Below, piece after piece: positions 17,083 to 23,838 of a stretch of 64,000 bases of DNA. Position 1 is the first letter of the stretch. Every line of letters starts with the position of its first letter. The DNA comes from Paracoccaceae bacterium (lineage in GTDB: Bacteria > Pseudomonadota > Alphaproteobacteria > Rhodobacterales > Rhodobacteraceae): positions 930,001-994,000 of the forward strand of contig JACKKD010000002.1 in the NCBI GenBank assembly GCA_020637675.1, written 5' to 3'. The notes under the pieces are model-generated. The model was not told the origin of the DNA, did no database searches, and saw only the letters and a program-made list of their open reading frames with translations. The translations under genes and the position numbers were made by a program.

Positions 17083-17110
17083 CGCGCGGGGGACAGTGTT
17101 TCCCCGCGCG
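17083..17110 (+). terminator. Stem-loop between dppA-like and dppB-like genes
   Basis: CGCGCGGGG at 17083-17091 pairs with CCCCGCGCG at 17102-17110. The stem extends by a G-T wobble and an A-T pair to leave a six-base loop. There is no run of T after it. It is better read as a processing or mRNA-stabilising hairpin giving extra dppA message, or a partial attenuator, than as a full terminator. Confidence 0.6.
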
Positions 17111-17130
17111 TTCTGCAAGGGAGCCGGTGC

Positions 17131-18138
17131 ATGGTCCGCTTCATCCTCTCCAAGCTTCTCTACCTGGTGCCGACCTTCCTCGGGATCACCATCATCGCCT
17201 TCAGCTTCGTGCGAATCCTTCCCGGGGACCCGGTGCTGCTGATGGCGGGCGAACGGGGCGTCACGCCGGAACGGCACGCCGAGCTCTCCGCGCAGCTCGG
17301 CTATGACAAGCCGGTGGTGATGCAGTATTTCGATTTCCTCGGCCGGCTCATGCAGGGGGATTTCGGCAATTCGCTGGTGACGAAGAAGCCGGTGCTGGCA
17401 GAGTTCCTGACGCTCTTTCCCGCGACGGTTGAGCTTGGGTTCTGCGCCATCGTCATCGCCACGCTGATCGGCGTGCCGGTGGGTGTGCTGGCCGCGATCC
17501 GGCGCGGCAGCTGGTTCGACCAGATATCTATGACGGCCGCGCTCGTCGGCTTCTCGATGCCGATCTTCTGGTGGGGCCTGCTTCTCATCATCCTCTTCTC
17601 GGGAATCCTCGGCTGGACTCCGGTGTCGGGGCGGATCAGCCTTCTTTACTTCTTCCCGAACGTGACCGGATTCATGCTGATCGACAGCCTCCTTTCGGGG
17701 CAGGAGGGCGCCTTCGCCTCGGCGCTGTCGCACCTCGTTCTGCCGTCGATCGTCCTGGCAACGATCCCGCTTGCCGTCATCGCGCGGCAGACGCGGTCGG
17801 CCATGCTGGAGGTCATGGGCGAGGACTACGTCCGCACCGCCCGCGCCAAGGGGATGCCGCCCTTCCGGGTGATCGGAATCCATGCGCTGAGGAACGCGAT
17901 GATCCCGGTCGTCACCACGATCGGGCTCCAGATCGGCGTGCTCATGGCCGGCGCGATCCTGACCGAGACCATCTTTTCCTGGCCCGGCATCGGCAAGTGG
18001 ATGATCGATTCCATCTCGCGGCGCGACTATCCGGTGGTGCAGTCCGGGCTCCTGCTGATCGCGGCGCTGGTGATGGTCGTCAACCTGATCGTCGATCTCA
18101 CCTATGGCCTCATCAATCCGAGGATCCGCGTCAAATGA
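17131..18138 (+). CDS. Peptide ABC transporter permease, DppB-like
   Basis: A 335-residue inner-membrane permease with six predicted helices. It opens FILSKLLYLVPTFLGITII, the typical DppB/OppB start, and has the FVRILPGDPV segment in the first periplasmic loop. The EAA loop is VMGEDYVRTARAKGMPPFRV. Its stop overlaps the next ATG (ATGA). It forms the translocation pore with the DppC-like partner. Confidence 0.94.
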   Translation: MVRFILSKLLYLVPTFLGITIIAFSFVRILPGDPVLLMAGERGVTPERHAELSAQLGYDKPVVMQYFDFLGRLMQGDFGNSLVTKKPVLAEFLTLFPATVELGFCAIVIATLIGVPVGVLAAIRRGSWFDQISMTAALVGFSMPIFWWGLLLIILFSGILGWTPVSGRISLLYFFPNVTGFMLIDSLLSGQEGAFASALSHLVLPSIVLATIPLAVIARQTRSAMLEVMGEDYVRTARAKGMPPFRVIGIHALRNAMIPVVTTIGLQIGVLMAGAILTETIFSWPGIGKWMIDSISRRDYPVVQSGLLLIAALVMVVNLIVDLTYGLINPRIRVK

Positions 18139-19052
18139 GCGACACATCCAACCTCGCCGCGCCGGTCCGGCTCTCCGACGCCGCCATCCGCCGCCGGATG
18201 CTGGCGGAGTTCTGGTTCTATTTCCGTCAGAACCGGGGCGCGGTCGGCGGTCTCGTGGTCTTCGTGCTTCTGGTGCTCGTCGCGGTCTTCGCGTCGCTGC
18301 TCGCGCCGCACGATCCGACGGCGCAGTACCGCGATGCCCTCCTCGTGCCGCCGGTCTGGCAGGAGGGAGGGCGCGAGGGCTTCCTGCTCGGCACCGACGC
18401 GGTCGGCCGCGACATCCTCTCGCGTCTCCTCTTCGGGGCGCAGTACTCGCTCTTCATCGGCATCGTCGTCGTCTCCATCGCGCTCGTCGGCGGCATCGTC
18501 ATCGGGCTTCTCGCCGGGTTCTTCGGCGGCTGGGTCGATACCGTCATCATGCGGGTCATGGACGTGATCCTGGCCTTCCCCTCGCTCCTGCTCGCGCTCG
18601 TCCTCGTCGCCGTTCTGGGGCCGGGGCTGACCAACGCGATGATCGCCATTGCCATCGTCTACCAGCCGCATTTCGCGCGGCTGACGCGGGCAGCGGTCAT
18701 GTCCGAGATGAAGCGCGAATATGTCACCGCCGCCCGTGTCGCCGGCGCGGGCAACCTGCGGCTGATGTTCAGGACCATCCTGCCCAACTGCCTGGCCCCG
18801 CTCATCGTGCAGGCGACGCTTTCCTTTTCCTCGGCCGTGCTCGATTCCGCGGCGCTCGGGTTTCTCGGCATGGGGGCGCAGCCGCCCGCGCCGGAGTGGG
18901 GCACGATGCTGGCCGAGGCGCGGGAGTTCATCCTGCGCGCCTGGTGGGTCGTCACCTTGCCCGGCCTCGCGATCCTGGTTTCTGTCCTGGCGATCAACCT
19001 CATGGGCGACGGGCTGCGCGACGCGCTCGACCCCAAGCTGAAGCGGAGCTGA
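18135..19052 (+). CDS. Peptide ABC transporter permease, DppC-like
   Basis: A 305-residue permease overlapping the previous gene by four bases. The N-terminal cytoplasmic part leads into helix one (GAVGGLVVFVLLVLVAVFAS). LLGTDAVGRDILSRLLFGA is the conserved DppC motif. The EAA loop is KREYVTAARVAGAGNLRLMF. It pairs with the DppB-like permease. The ATPase genes follow after four bases. Confidence 0.94.
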   Translation: MSDTSNLAAPVRLSDAAIRRRMLAEFWFYFRQNRGAVGGLVVFVLLVLVAVFASLLAPHDPTAQYRDALLVPPVWQEGGREGFLLGTDAVGRDILSRLLFGAQYSLFIGIVVVSIALVGGIVIGLLAGFFGGWVDTVIMRVMDVILAFPSLLLALVLVAVLGPGLTNAMIAIAIVYQPHFARLTRAAVMSEMKREYVTAARVAGAGNLRLMFRTILPNCLAPLIVQATLSFSSAVLDSAALGFLGMGAQPPAPEWGTMLAEAREFILRAWWVVTLPGLAILVSVLAINLMGDGLRDALDPKLKRS

Positions 19053-19056
19053 GACC

Positions 19057-19896
19057 ATGGCGCTGCTCACCATCCGGAACCTGACCGTCACCTTTGCCAC
19101 CGCAACCGGCGGCTTCACCGCCGTCGACGGGATCGACGTCCACGTGGACCGCGGCGAGGTCCTGGCCATCGTCGGCGAGTCCGGCTCGGGCAAGTCCGTG
19201 TCGATGCTGGCGGTGATGGGGCTTCTGCCTGACACCGCGACCGTCACCGCCGACGAGATGACCTATGATGGCCGCGATATCCTCGCCATGACCGCGGCCG
19301 AGAGGCGGAGGCTGATCGGGCGCGAGATCACGATGATCTTCCAGGAGCCGATCGCCTCGCTGAACCCATCCTTCACCGTCGGCTTCCAGATCGAGGAGGT
19401 GCTGCGGCTGAACCTCGGCCTCTCGCGTCGGGCAGCGCGGGACCGCGCACTGGAGCTGTTCCGCGCGGTCGGAATCCCCGAGCCCGAGGTCAAGATCGAC
19501 GCCTATCCGCACCAGATGTCCGGCGGGCAATGTCAGCGCGTGATGATCGCCATGGCCATCGCCTCCAACCCGCGCCTCCTGATCGCGGACGAGCCGACGA
19601 CCGCGCTCGACGTGACGATCCAGAAGCAGATCCTGGACCTCCTGATGAACCTCCAGGAGGACTACGGGATGGCGCTCATCCTCATCACCCACGACATGGG
19701 CGTGGTGGCCGAGACCGCCGACCGCGTGGTGGTGCAGTACAAGGGCCGCAAGATGGAGGAATCGGACGTGCTTTCGCTCTTCGAGGCGCCGCAGCATCCC
19801 TACACCCGCGCCCTCCTTTCGGCGCTGCCCGAACATGCGACCGGCGACCGGCTTCCCACCGTCTCCGACTACTTCCAGCAGGAGGCCGCGCGATGA
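19057..19896 (+). CDS. Peptide ABC transporter ATP-binding protein, DppD-like
   Basis: A 279-residue ATPase. Walker A is GESGSGKSVS, the signature is MSGGQCQRVMIA, and Walker B is LLIADEPTTALD. The C-terminus ends soon after HPYTRALLSALPEHATG, so it is shorter than the usual ~325 residues and lacks most of the C-terminal oligopeptide extension. No frameshift is visible: the stop is followed in overlap by the next ATG. It works with the DppF-like subunit as an asymmetric ATPase pair. Confidence 0.93.
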   Translation: MALLTIRNLTVTFATATGGFTAVDGIDVHVDRGEVLAIVGESGSGKSVSMLAVMGLLPDTATVTADEMTYDGRDILAMTAAERRRLIGREITMIFQEPIASLNPSFTVGFQIEEVLRLNLGLSRRAARDRALELFRAVGIPEPEVKIDAYPHQMSGGQCQRVMIAMAIASNPRLLIADEPTTALDVTIQKQILDLLMNLQEDYGMALILITHDMGVVAETADRVVVQYKGRKMEESDVLSLFEAPQHPYTRALLSALPEHATGDRLPTVSDYFQQEAAR

Positions 19897-20753
19897 GCGG
19901 CGCCGACACCGTTCCCGTCGTCGAGGGGCGCGCCATCGTCCAGGACTACCATGTGCCGGGCAGCTTCTTCGCCCGGTCCTCGTCGGTACGGGCGCTGAAG
20001 GGCATCGACTTCAGGGTCGAGAAGGGCAAGACGCTCGCCATCGTGGGCGAAAGCGGATCGGGGAAATCGACCCTCGCGCGGATCATCGCGCTGATCGACG
20101 CACCGACCGGGGGCGACCTGCTGATCGACGGGCAGGCGGTCGACATCCGCCGCCGGCGGCCGGTGCCCGCGCTGCGGTCGAAGGTTCAGATGGTGTTCCA
20201 GAATCCCTACGGCAGCCTCAATCCGCGCCAGAAGGTCGGCGACGTGCTGATGGAGCCCCTTGTCATCAACACCGACGTGCCCGCCGCCGAGCGGCGGGAG
20301 CGGGCCGAGGCGATGCTGAGCAAGGTCGGGCTCCAGCCCGAGCACTTCAACCGCTACCCCCACATGTTCTCGGGCGGCCAGCGCCAGCGGATCGCGATCG
20401 CACGGGCGCTGATGCTGAACCCGTCGCTCCTGGTGCTGGACGAGCCCGTCTCGGCGCTCGACCTCTCGGTTCAGGCTCAGGTGCTGAACCTGCTCGCCGA
20501 TCTTCAGGACGAGTTCGAGCTGACCTACGTCTTCGTCAGCCATGACCTTTCGGTCGTGCGCTACATCGCCGACGAGGTGATGGTGATCTCGAAGGGCGAG
20601 GCGGTGGAGCAGGGGACCCGCGAGGAGGTCTTCGCCAATCCGCGTCACCCCTACACGCAGTCGCTCTTCGCCGCGACCCCGGTCACCGATGTCGAGGCGA
20701 TCCGCGCCCGGGTGGAACGGCGCAGGGCGGCGCGCGCCCTGCAACCGGCCTGA
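19893..20753 (+). CDS. Peptide ABC transporter ATP-binding protein, DppF-like
   Basis: A 286-residue ATPase with ATGA overlap to the preceding gene. Walker A is GESGSGKSTL, the signature is FSGGQRQRIAIARAL, and Walker B is LLVLDEPVSALD. The family-typical VFQNPYGSLNPRQKV and HPYTQSLFAATP segments are present. It completes the importer. The aminopeptidase gene follows 25 bases later on the same strand. Confidence 0.93.
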   Translation: MSGADTVPVVEGRAIVQDYHVPGSFFARSSSVRALKGIDFRVEKGKTLAIVGESGSGKSTLARIIALIDAPTGGDLLIDGQAVDIRRRRPVPALRSKVQMVFQNPYGSLNPRQKVGDVLMEPLVINTDVPAAERRERAEAMLSKVGLQPEHFNRYPHMFSGGQRQRIAIARALMLNPSLLVLDEPVSALDLSVQAQVLNLLADLQDEFELTYVFVSHDLSVVRYIADEVMVISKGEAVEQGTREEVFANPRHPYTQSLFAATPVTDVEAIRARVERRRAARALQPA

Positions 20754-20778
20754 CGGCAACACTCCTGGGAGCAGTCAC

Positions 20779-21933
20779 ATGGACTACGACAAGGTTCTGG
20801 CCGGTTTTTCCAAGGTCGAGGCGCCGGCAATCTCCCGCGAGGAACTGGCCGGCCGGATGGAGGGCCTCAGGGCGGCGATGCGGGCCGGCGGGACCGGCTG
20901 GGCCTGGCTCGATGCGACCTCCTCGCTCGCCTACTACGCGGGGCTGTCGCTCAATCCCTCGGAGCGGCTCCACGGTGCCCTCGTCGGCTCGGACGGCTCG
21001 CTTCTCTATGTCACCCCGGCGTTCGAACGCCCGAAGCTCGAGACTATGATCCGCCTTCCCGGCGAGATCGCCGTCTGGGAGGAGGACGAGGATCCCTTCG
21101 CGCTGATCGCGGCGCGCGCGCGTGGCCGGGTCGCGCTCGACCCCGCGATGGCCTTCGGCTTCGCCGCGCGGATGATGGCCGTGCCGGACCTTCAGCCGGT
21201 TCCGGCCGGGCCCATGATCGCGGCACAGAGGCGGATCAAGTCCGCCGCGGAAATCGCCATCATCCAGACGGCGATGGCGGCGAGCCACCGGGTCCAGAAG
21301 GCCGTTCATGACGGCCTGCGCCCCGGCATCTCGACGCGGGAAGTCGCCGGCTTCGTCGACGCGGCGCATCTGGCGCTGGGGCTTTCGCCGGTCTTCGTCG
21401 CGGTGCAGTTCGGCGAGGCCACCGCCTATCCGCACGGCGTGCCCTACGCGCAGACGCTTTCCGAGGGAGACATGGTGCTGGTCGACCTCGGCGGCAGGCT
21501 TCACGGCTATCACTCCGACATCACCCGGACCTATGTCTTCGGCCGGCCGACGGCCCGCCAGCGCCACCTCTGGGACTGCGAGCGGCGGGCGCAATCCGCC
21601 GCGTTTGCCGCGGCTCAGCCGGGCGCGACCTGCGCCTCGGTGGACCGCGCCGCCCGGGCGGTGCTGGAGGACGAGGGTTTCGGTCCCGGCCATGCCGTTC
21701 CCGGCCTGCCGCACCGGACGGGGCACGGGCTCGGCCTCGATATCCACGAGGAACCCTGGATCGTCGCCGGAAACGAGACTGTCCTTGCCCCCGGCATGTG
21801 CTTCTCGATCGAACCCATGCTCTGCGTCTACGGCGAGTGTGGCGTTCGGCTGGAGGACATTGTCCACATGACCGAGGCCGGACCACGCTGGTTCTGCCCG
21901 CCGTCAGCGACGCTCGACGCGCCGTTCGGGTGA
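20779..21933 (+). CDS. M24 family Xaa-Pro aminopeptidase/creatinase-like hydrolase
   Basis: 384 residues from ATG 20779, preceded by a GGGAGC ribosome-binding site. The N-terminal creatinase-like domain spans about residues 1-150. The C-terminal pita-bread domain has the metal ligands in VDLGGRLHGYHSDITRTYVF (two Asp), GHGLGLDIHEEP (His) and FSIEPMLC (Glu). Family members cleave Xaa-Pro peptides, or C-N bonds as in creatinase and DMSP lyase DddP. Placement after the peptide importer suggests that it processes the imported ligand, for example a proline-containing peptide; that is inference. Confidence 0.9.
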   Translation: MDYDKVLAGFSKVEAPAISREELAGRMEGLRAAMRAGGTGWAWLDATSSLAYYAGLSLNPSERLHGALVGSDGSLLYVTPAFERPKLETMIRLPGEIAVWEEDEDPFALIAARARGRVALDPAMAFGFAARMMAVPDLQPVPAGPMIAAQRRIKSAAEIAIIQTAMAASHRVQKAVHDGLRPGISTREVAGFVDAAHLALGLSPVFVAVQFGEATAYPHGVPYAQTLSEGDMVLVDLGGRLHGYHSDITRTYVFGRPTARQRHLWDCERRAQSAAFAAAQPGATCASVDRAARAVLEDEGFGPGHAVPGLPHRTGHGLGLDIHEEPWIVAGNETVLAPGMCFSIEPMLCVYGECGVRLEDIVHMTEAGPRWFCPPSATLDAPFG

Positions 21934-22215
21934 TCCGCACCCGCCGGGGCGGGAAACGAAGGCTTGACAGTGGCGCGGCAATCCGGCACTGGGCACCTGT
22001 CGTCGCGCTGCCGCGTGAGCAAGCCCGGCCCCGACAGGGCCATCGGCGACAACGGATTTCAGTTCCCCATCACGCAGGGTCCTGACGCGACGGCCGGACG
22101 GCGCGGGATGAGCCCGCCTGTCCCGAGGCCGCGCGGACCCTCGCAGCCCGCATTCACGCGGTCCTGCAAACCGGCGCGCCGGCATCGCTGCCGCGCGCCT
22201 TGCAAAGGATACGAC

Positions 22216-23478
22216 TTGTTCGACTTCGACATGCTCGGCCTCGCGCCGACGCTTCGCTCCGCGGTGAAACGCGCGGGCTTCACCGAACCCACCCCGATCC
22301 AGAACCAGGCCATCCCGCTCGCGCTCGACGGGCACGACATCCTCGGCCTCGCGCAGACCGGCACCGGCAAGACGCTGGCCTTCGGCCTGCCGCTGATCGA
22401 CCACCTCCTCGCCCAGCCGGGCAAGCCCGAGCCGAAGAGCGTGAAGGCGCTGGTCCTCGCGCCGACGCGGGAACTCGCCAACCAGATCGCCGACAGCCTC
22501 CGGGTCCTGACCGACGGGACGAAAATCCGCGTCTGTACGGTCGTCGGCGGCCAGTCCATCGGCAAGCAGATCGCGCTCCTTGCGCGCGGGACCGACGTCC
22601 TGGTGGCGACCCCGGGTCGGCTGATCGACCTGATGGACCGCGGCGCCGTAAGCCTCGGCGCGGTCCGCCATCTCGTCCTCGACGAGGCCGACCAGATGCT
22701 CGACCTCGGCTTCATCCACGCGCTGCGGAAGATCGCCCCGCGGCTCGGCACGCCGCGCCAGACGATGCTCTTCTCGGCCACGATGCCGAAGCAGATGGAG
22801 GAGATTTCCCGCGCCTACCTCACCGACCCGCGCCGCGTACAGGTCGCGCCTCCGGGCAAGGCGGCCGACAAGGTCACCCAGTCGGTCCATTTCCTGCCCA
22901 AGGCCGAGAAGCCGGCGCGCCTGCGCGAGATCCTGTCGCGGGACCTGGAGGCTCTGACGCTGGTCTTCGCCCGCACCAAGCACGGCGCGGAAAAGCTGAT
23001 GAAGGACCTCGTGGCCGACGGCTACAACGCCGCCTCGATCCACGGCAACAAGAGCCAGGGCCAGCGTGACCGGGCCATCAAGGCGTTCCGCGACGGCACG
23101 ATCACGACGCTGGTGGCGACCGACGTGGCCGCGCGCGGCATCGACATCCCGGGTGTGTCCTACGTCATCAACTACGACCTGCCCGAGGTGCCGGACAACT
23201 ACGTTCACCGGATCGGCCGTACCGCCCGCGCCGGGCGCGAGGGCGAGGCGATTGCCTTCTGCGCGCCGGAGGAGGCCGACCTCTTGCACGAGATCCAGAA
23301 GGTGATGAAGGCCGAGGTGCCGGTGGCGAGCGGCAAGAGCCCGCTGATCGAGCGCGGGGCGGGCGGCGGCCGCCGGGCTGGCACCGCGCCCCGCGGCGCA
23401 GGGCGGGCACCGGGCGGCGCCGTTCCAGCCGCAACGCCTGCGAAGCGCCGCCGTCCGCGCCGCCGCCGCGCGGCGTGA
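22216..23478 (+). CDS. DEAD-box ATP-dependent RNA helicase, RhlE-like
   Basis: 420 residues from a TTG start at 22216, chosen because AAAGGA lies six bases upstream and the protein then begins FDFDMLGLAP, as expected for the family. ATG 22231 is the alternative. Motifs in order: Q motif EPTPIQNQAIP, AQTGTGKT, PTRELANQ, TPGRLIDL, DEAD, SATMPKQM, VATDVAARGID and HRIGRTARAG. The Arg-rich C-terminal tail (about 70 residues) probably binds RNA. Such helicases act in ribosome assembly and mRNA turnover. Confidence 0.95.
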   Translation: MFDFDMLGLAPTLRSAVKRAGFTEPTPIQNQAIPLALDGHDILGLAQTGTGKTLAFGLPLIDHLLAQPGKPEPKSVKALVLAPTRELANQIADSLRVLTDGTKIRVCTVVGGQSIGKQIALLARGTDVLVATPGRLIDLMDRGAVSLGAVRHLVLDEADQMLDLGFIHALRKIAPRLGTPRQTMLFSATMPKQMEEISRAYLTDPRRVQVAPPGKAADKVTQSVHFLPKAEKPARLREILSRDLEALTLVFARTKHGAEKLMKDLVADGYNAASIHGNKSQGQRDRAIKAFRDGTITTLVATDVAARGIDIPGVSYVINYDLPEVPDNYVHRIGRTARAGREGEAIAFCAPEEADLLHEIQKVMKAEVPVASGKSPLIERGAGGGRRAGTAPRGAGRAPGGAVPAATPAKRRRPRRRRAA

Positions 23479-23505
23479 CGGCTGCCAGAACCTGCCCGGC
23501 CAGCC

Positions 23506-23579
23506 CCCTCCCGGCGCTCTCCGATGGAGGCGCCCGGGAGGGTAGGCCGGCAAGGGGCGGCGCGGCGGTCGGCCCCTTG
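23506..23579. terminator. Two GC-rich stem-loops between rhlE-like gene and tRNA
   Basis: The first hairpin, 23506-23542, pairs CCCTCCCGG-CGC with GCGCCCGGGAGGG (one bulged base), with an inner CTCC/GGAG stem. The second, 23551-23579, pairs CAAGGGGC with GCCCCTTG. Neither is followed by a T run on either strand. They lie at the 3' ends of both the helicase gene (+) and the tRNA (-), so a bidirectional stop or processing signal is plausible. Confidence 0.45.
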
Positions 23580-23606
23580 CTCCGAGGCAGGGCTGAGGCG
23601 GGTGTC

Positions 23607-23682
23607 TGGTAGGCCCGGAGGGACTTGAACCCCCAACCAAGGCGTTATGAGCGCCCTGCTCTGACCATTGAGCTACGGGCCC
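23607..23682 (-). tRNA. tRNA with CAU anticodon, probably tRNA-Ile2
   Basis: 76 bases including an encoded CCA. On the minus strand the acceptor strand is GGGCCCG, pairing with CGGGCCT (first pair G-U). The D arm is GAGC-type, the anticodon loop is CTCATAA (anticodon at 23649-23647), and the T arm contains GGTTCAAGTCC. The loop and its flanks look like tRNA-Ile(CAU) of other bacteria, in which C34 becomes lysidine to read AUA. An elongator tRNA-Met is less likely. The initiator is excluded because there is no GGG/CCC anticodon stem. Confidence 0.93.
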
Positions 23683-23838
23683 GGCCGCAGTCTGACTAGC
23701 AGAACCGCCGGACCGGTCAACCCCGGCGGCGGTCGGGGGCGGCCGCGAGATGCCGCGCTGGCGTGCCCGCCGCCTTGTCTCCGGCGGAAAGGGAACGGTA
23801 GACTGGCCCCTGCACGGCCGAGACGGAGGCTCCAGCAT

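Noticed and set aside
15691..18147. Very long open frame on the minus strand across the dppA/dppB region
   Set aside because: It mirrors the codon pattern of the clear dppA, dppB genes on the plus strand; its protein is Arg/His/Asp-rich with no domain, as expected for an antisense shadow in high-GC DNA.
21964..22215. Upstream extension of the helicase frame by 84 codons
   Set aside because: The extension has no helicase features and is Arg/Pro-rich. TTG 22216 with AAAGGA six bases upstream gives the usual family start.
23668..23838. Upstream extension of the P-type ATPase frame, partly overlapping the tRNA
   Set aside because: It would run through the tRNA end and has no family match. ATG 23839 has a good ribosome-binding site and the expected N-terminal domain.
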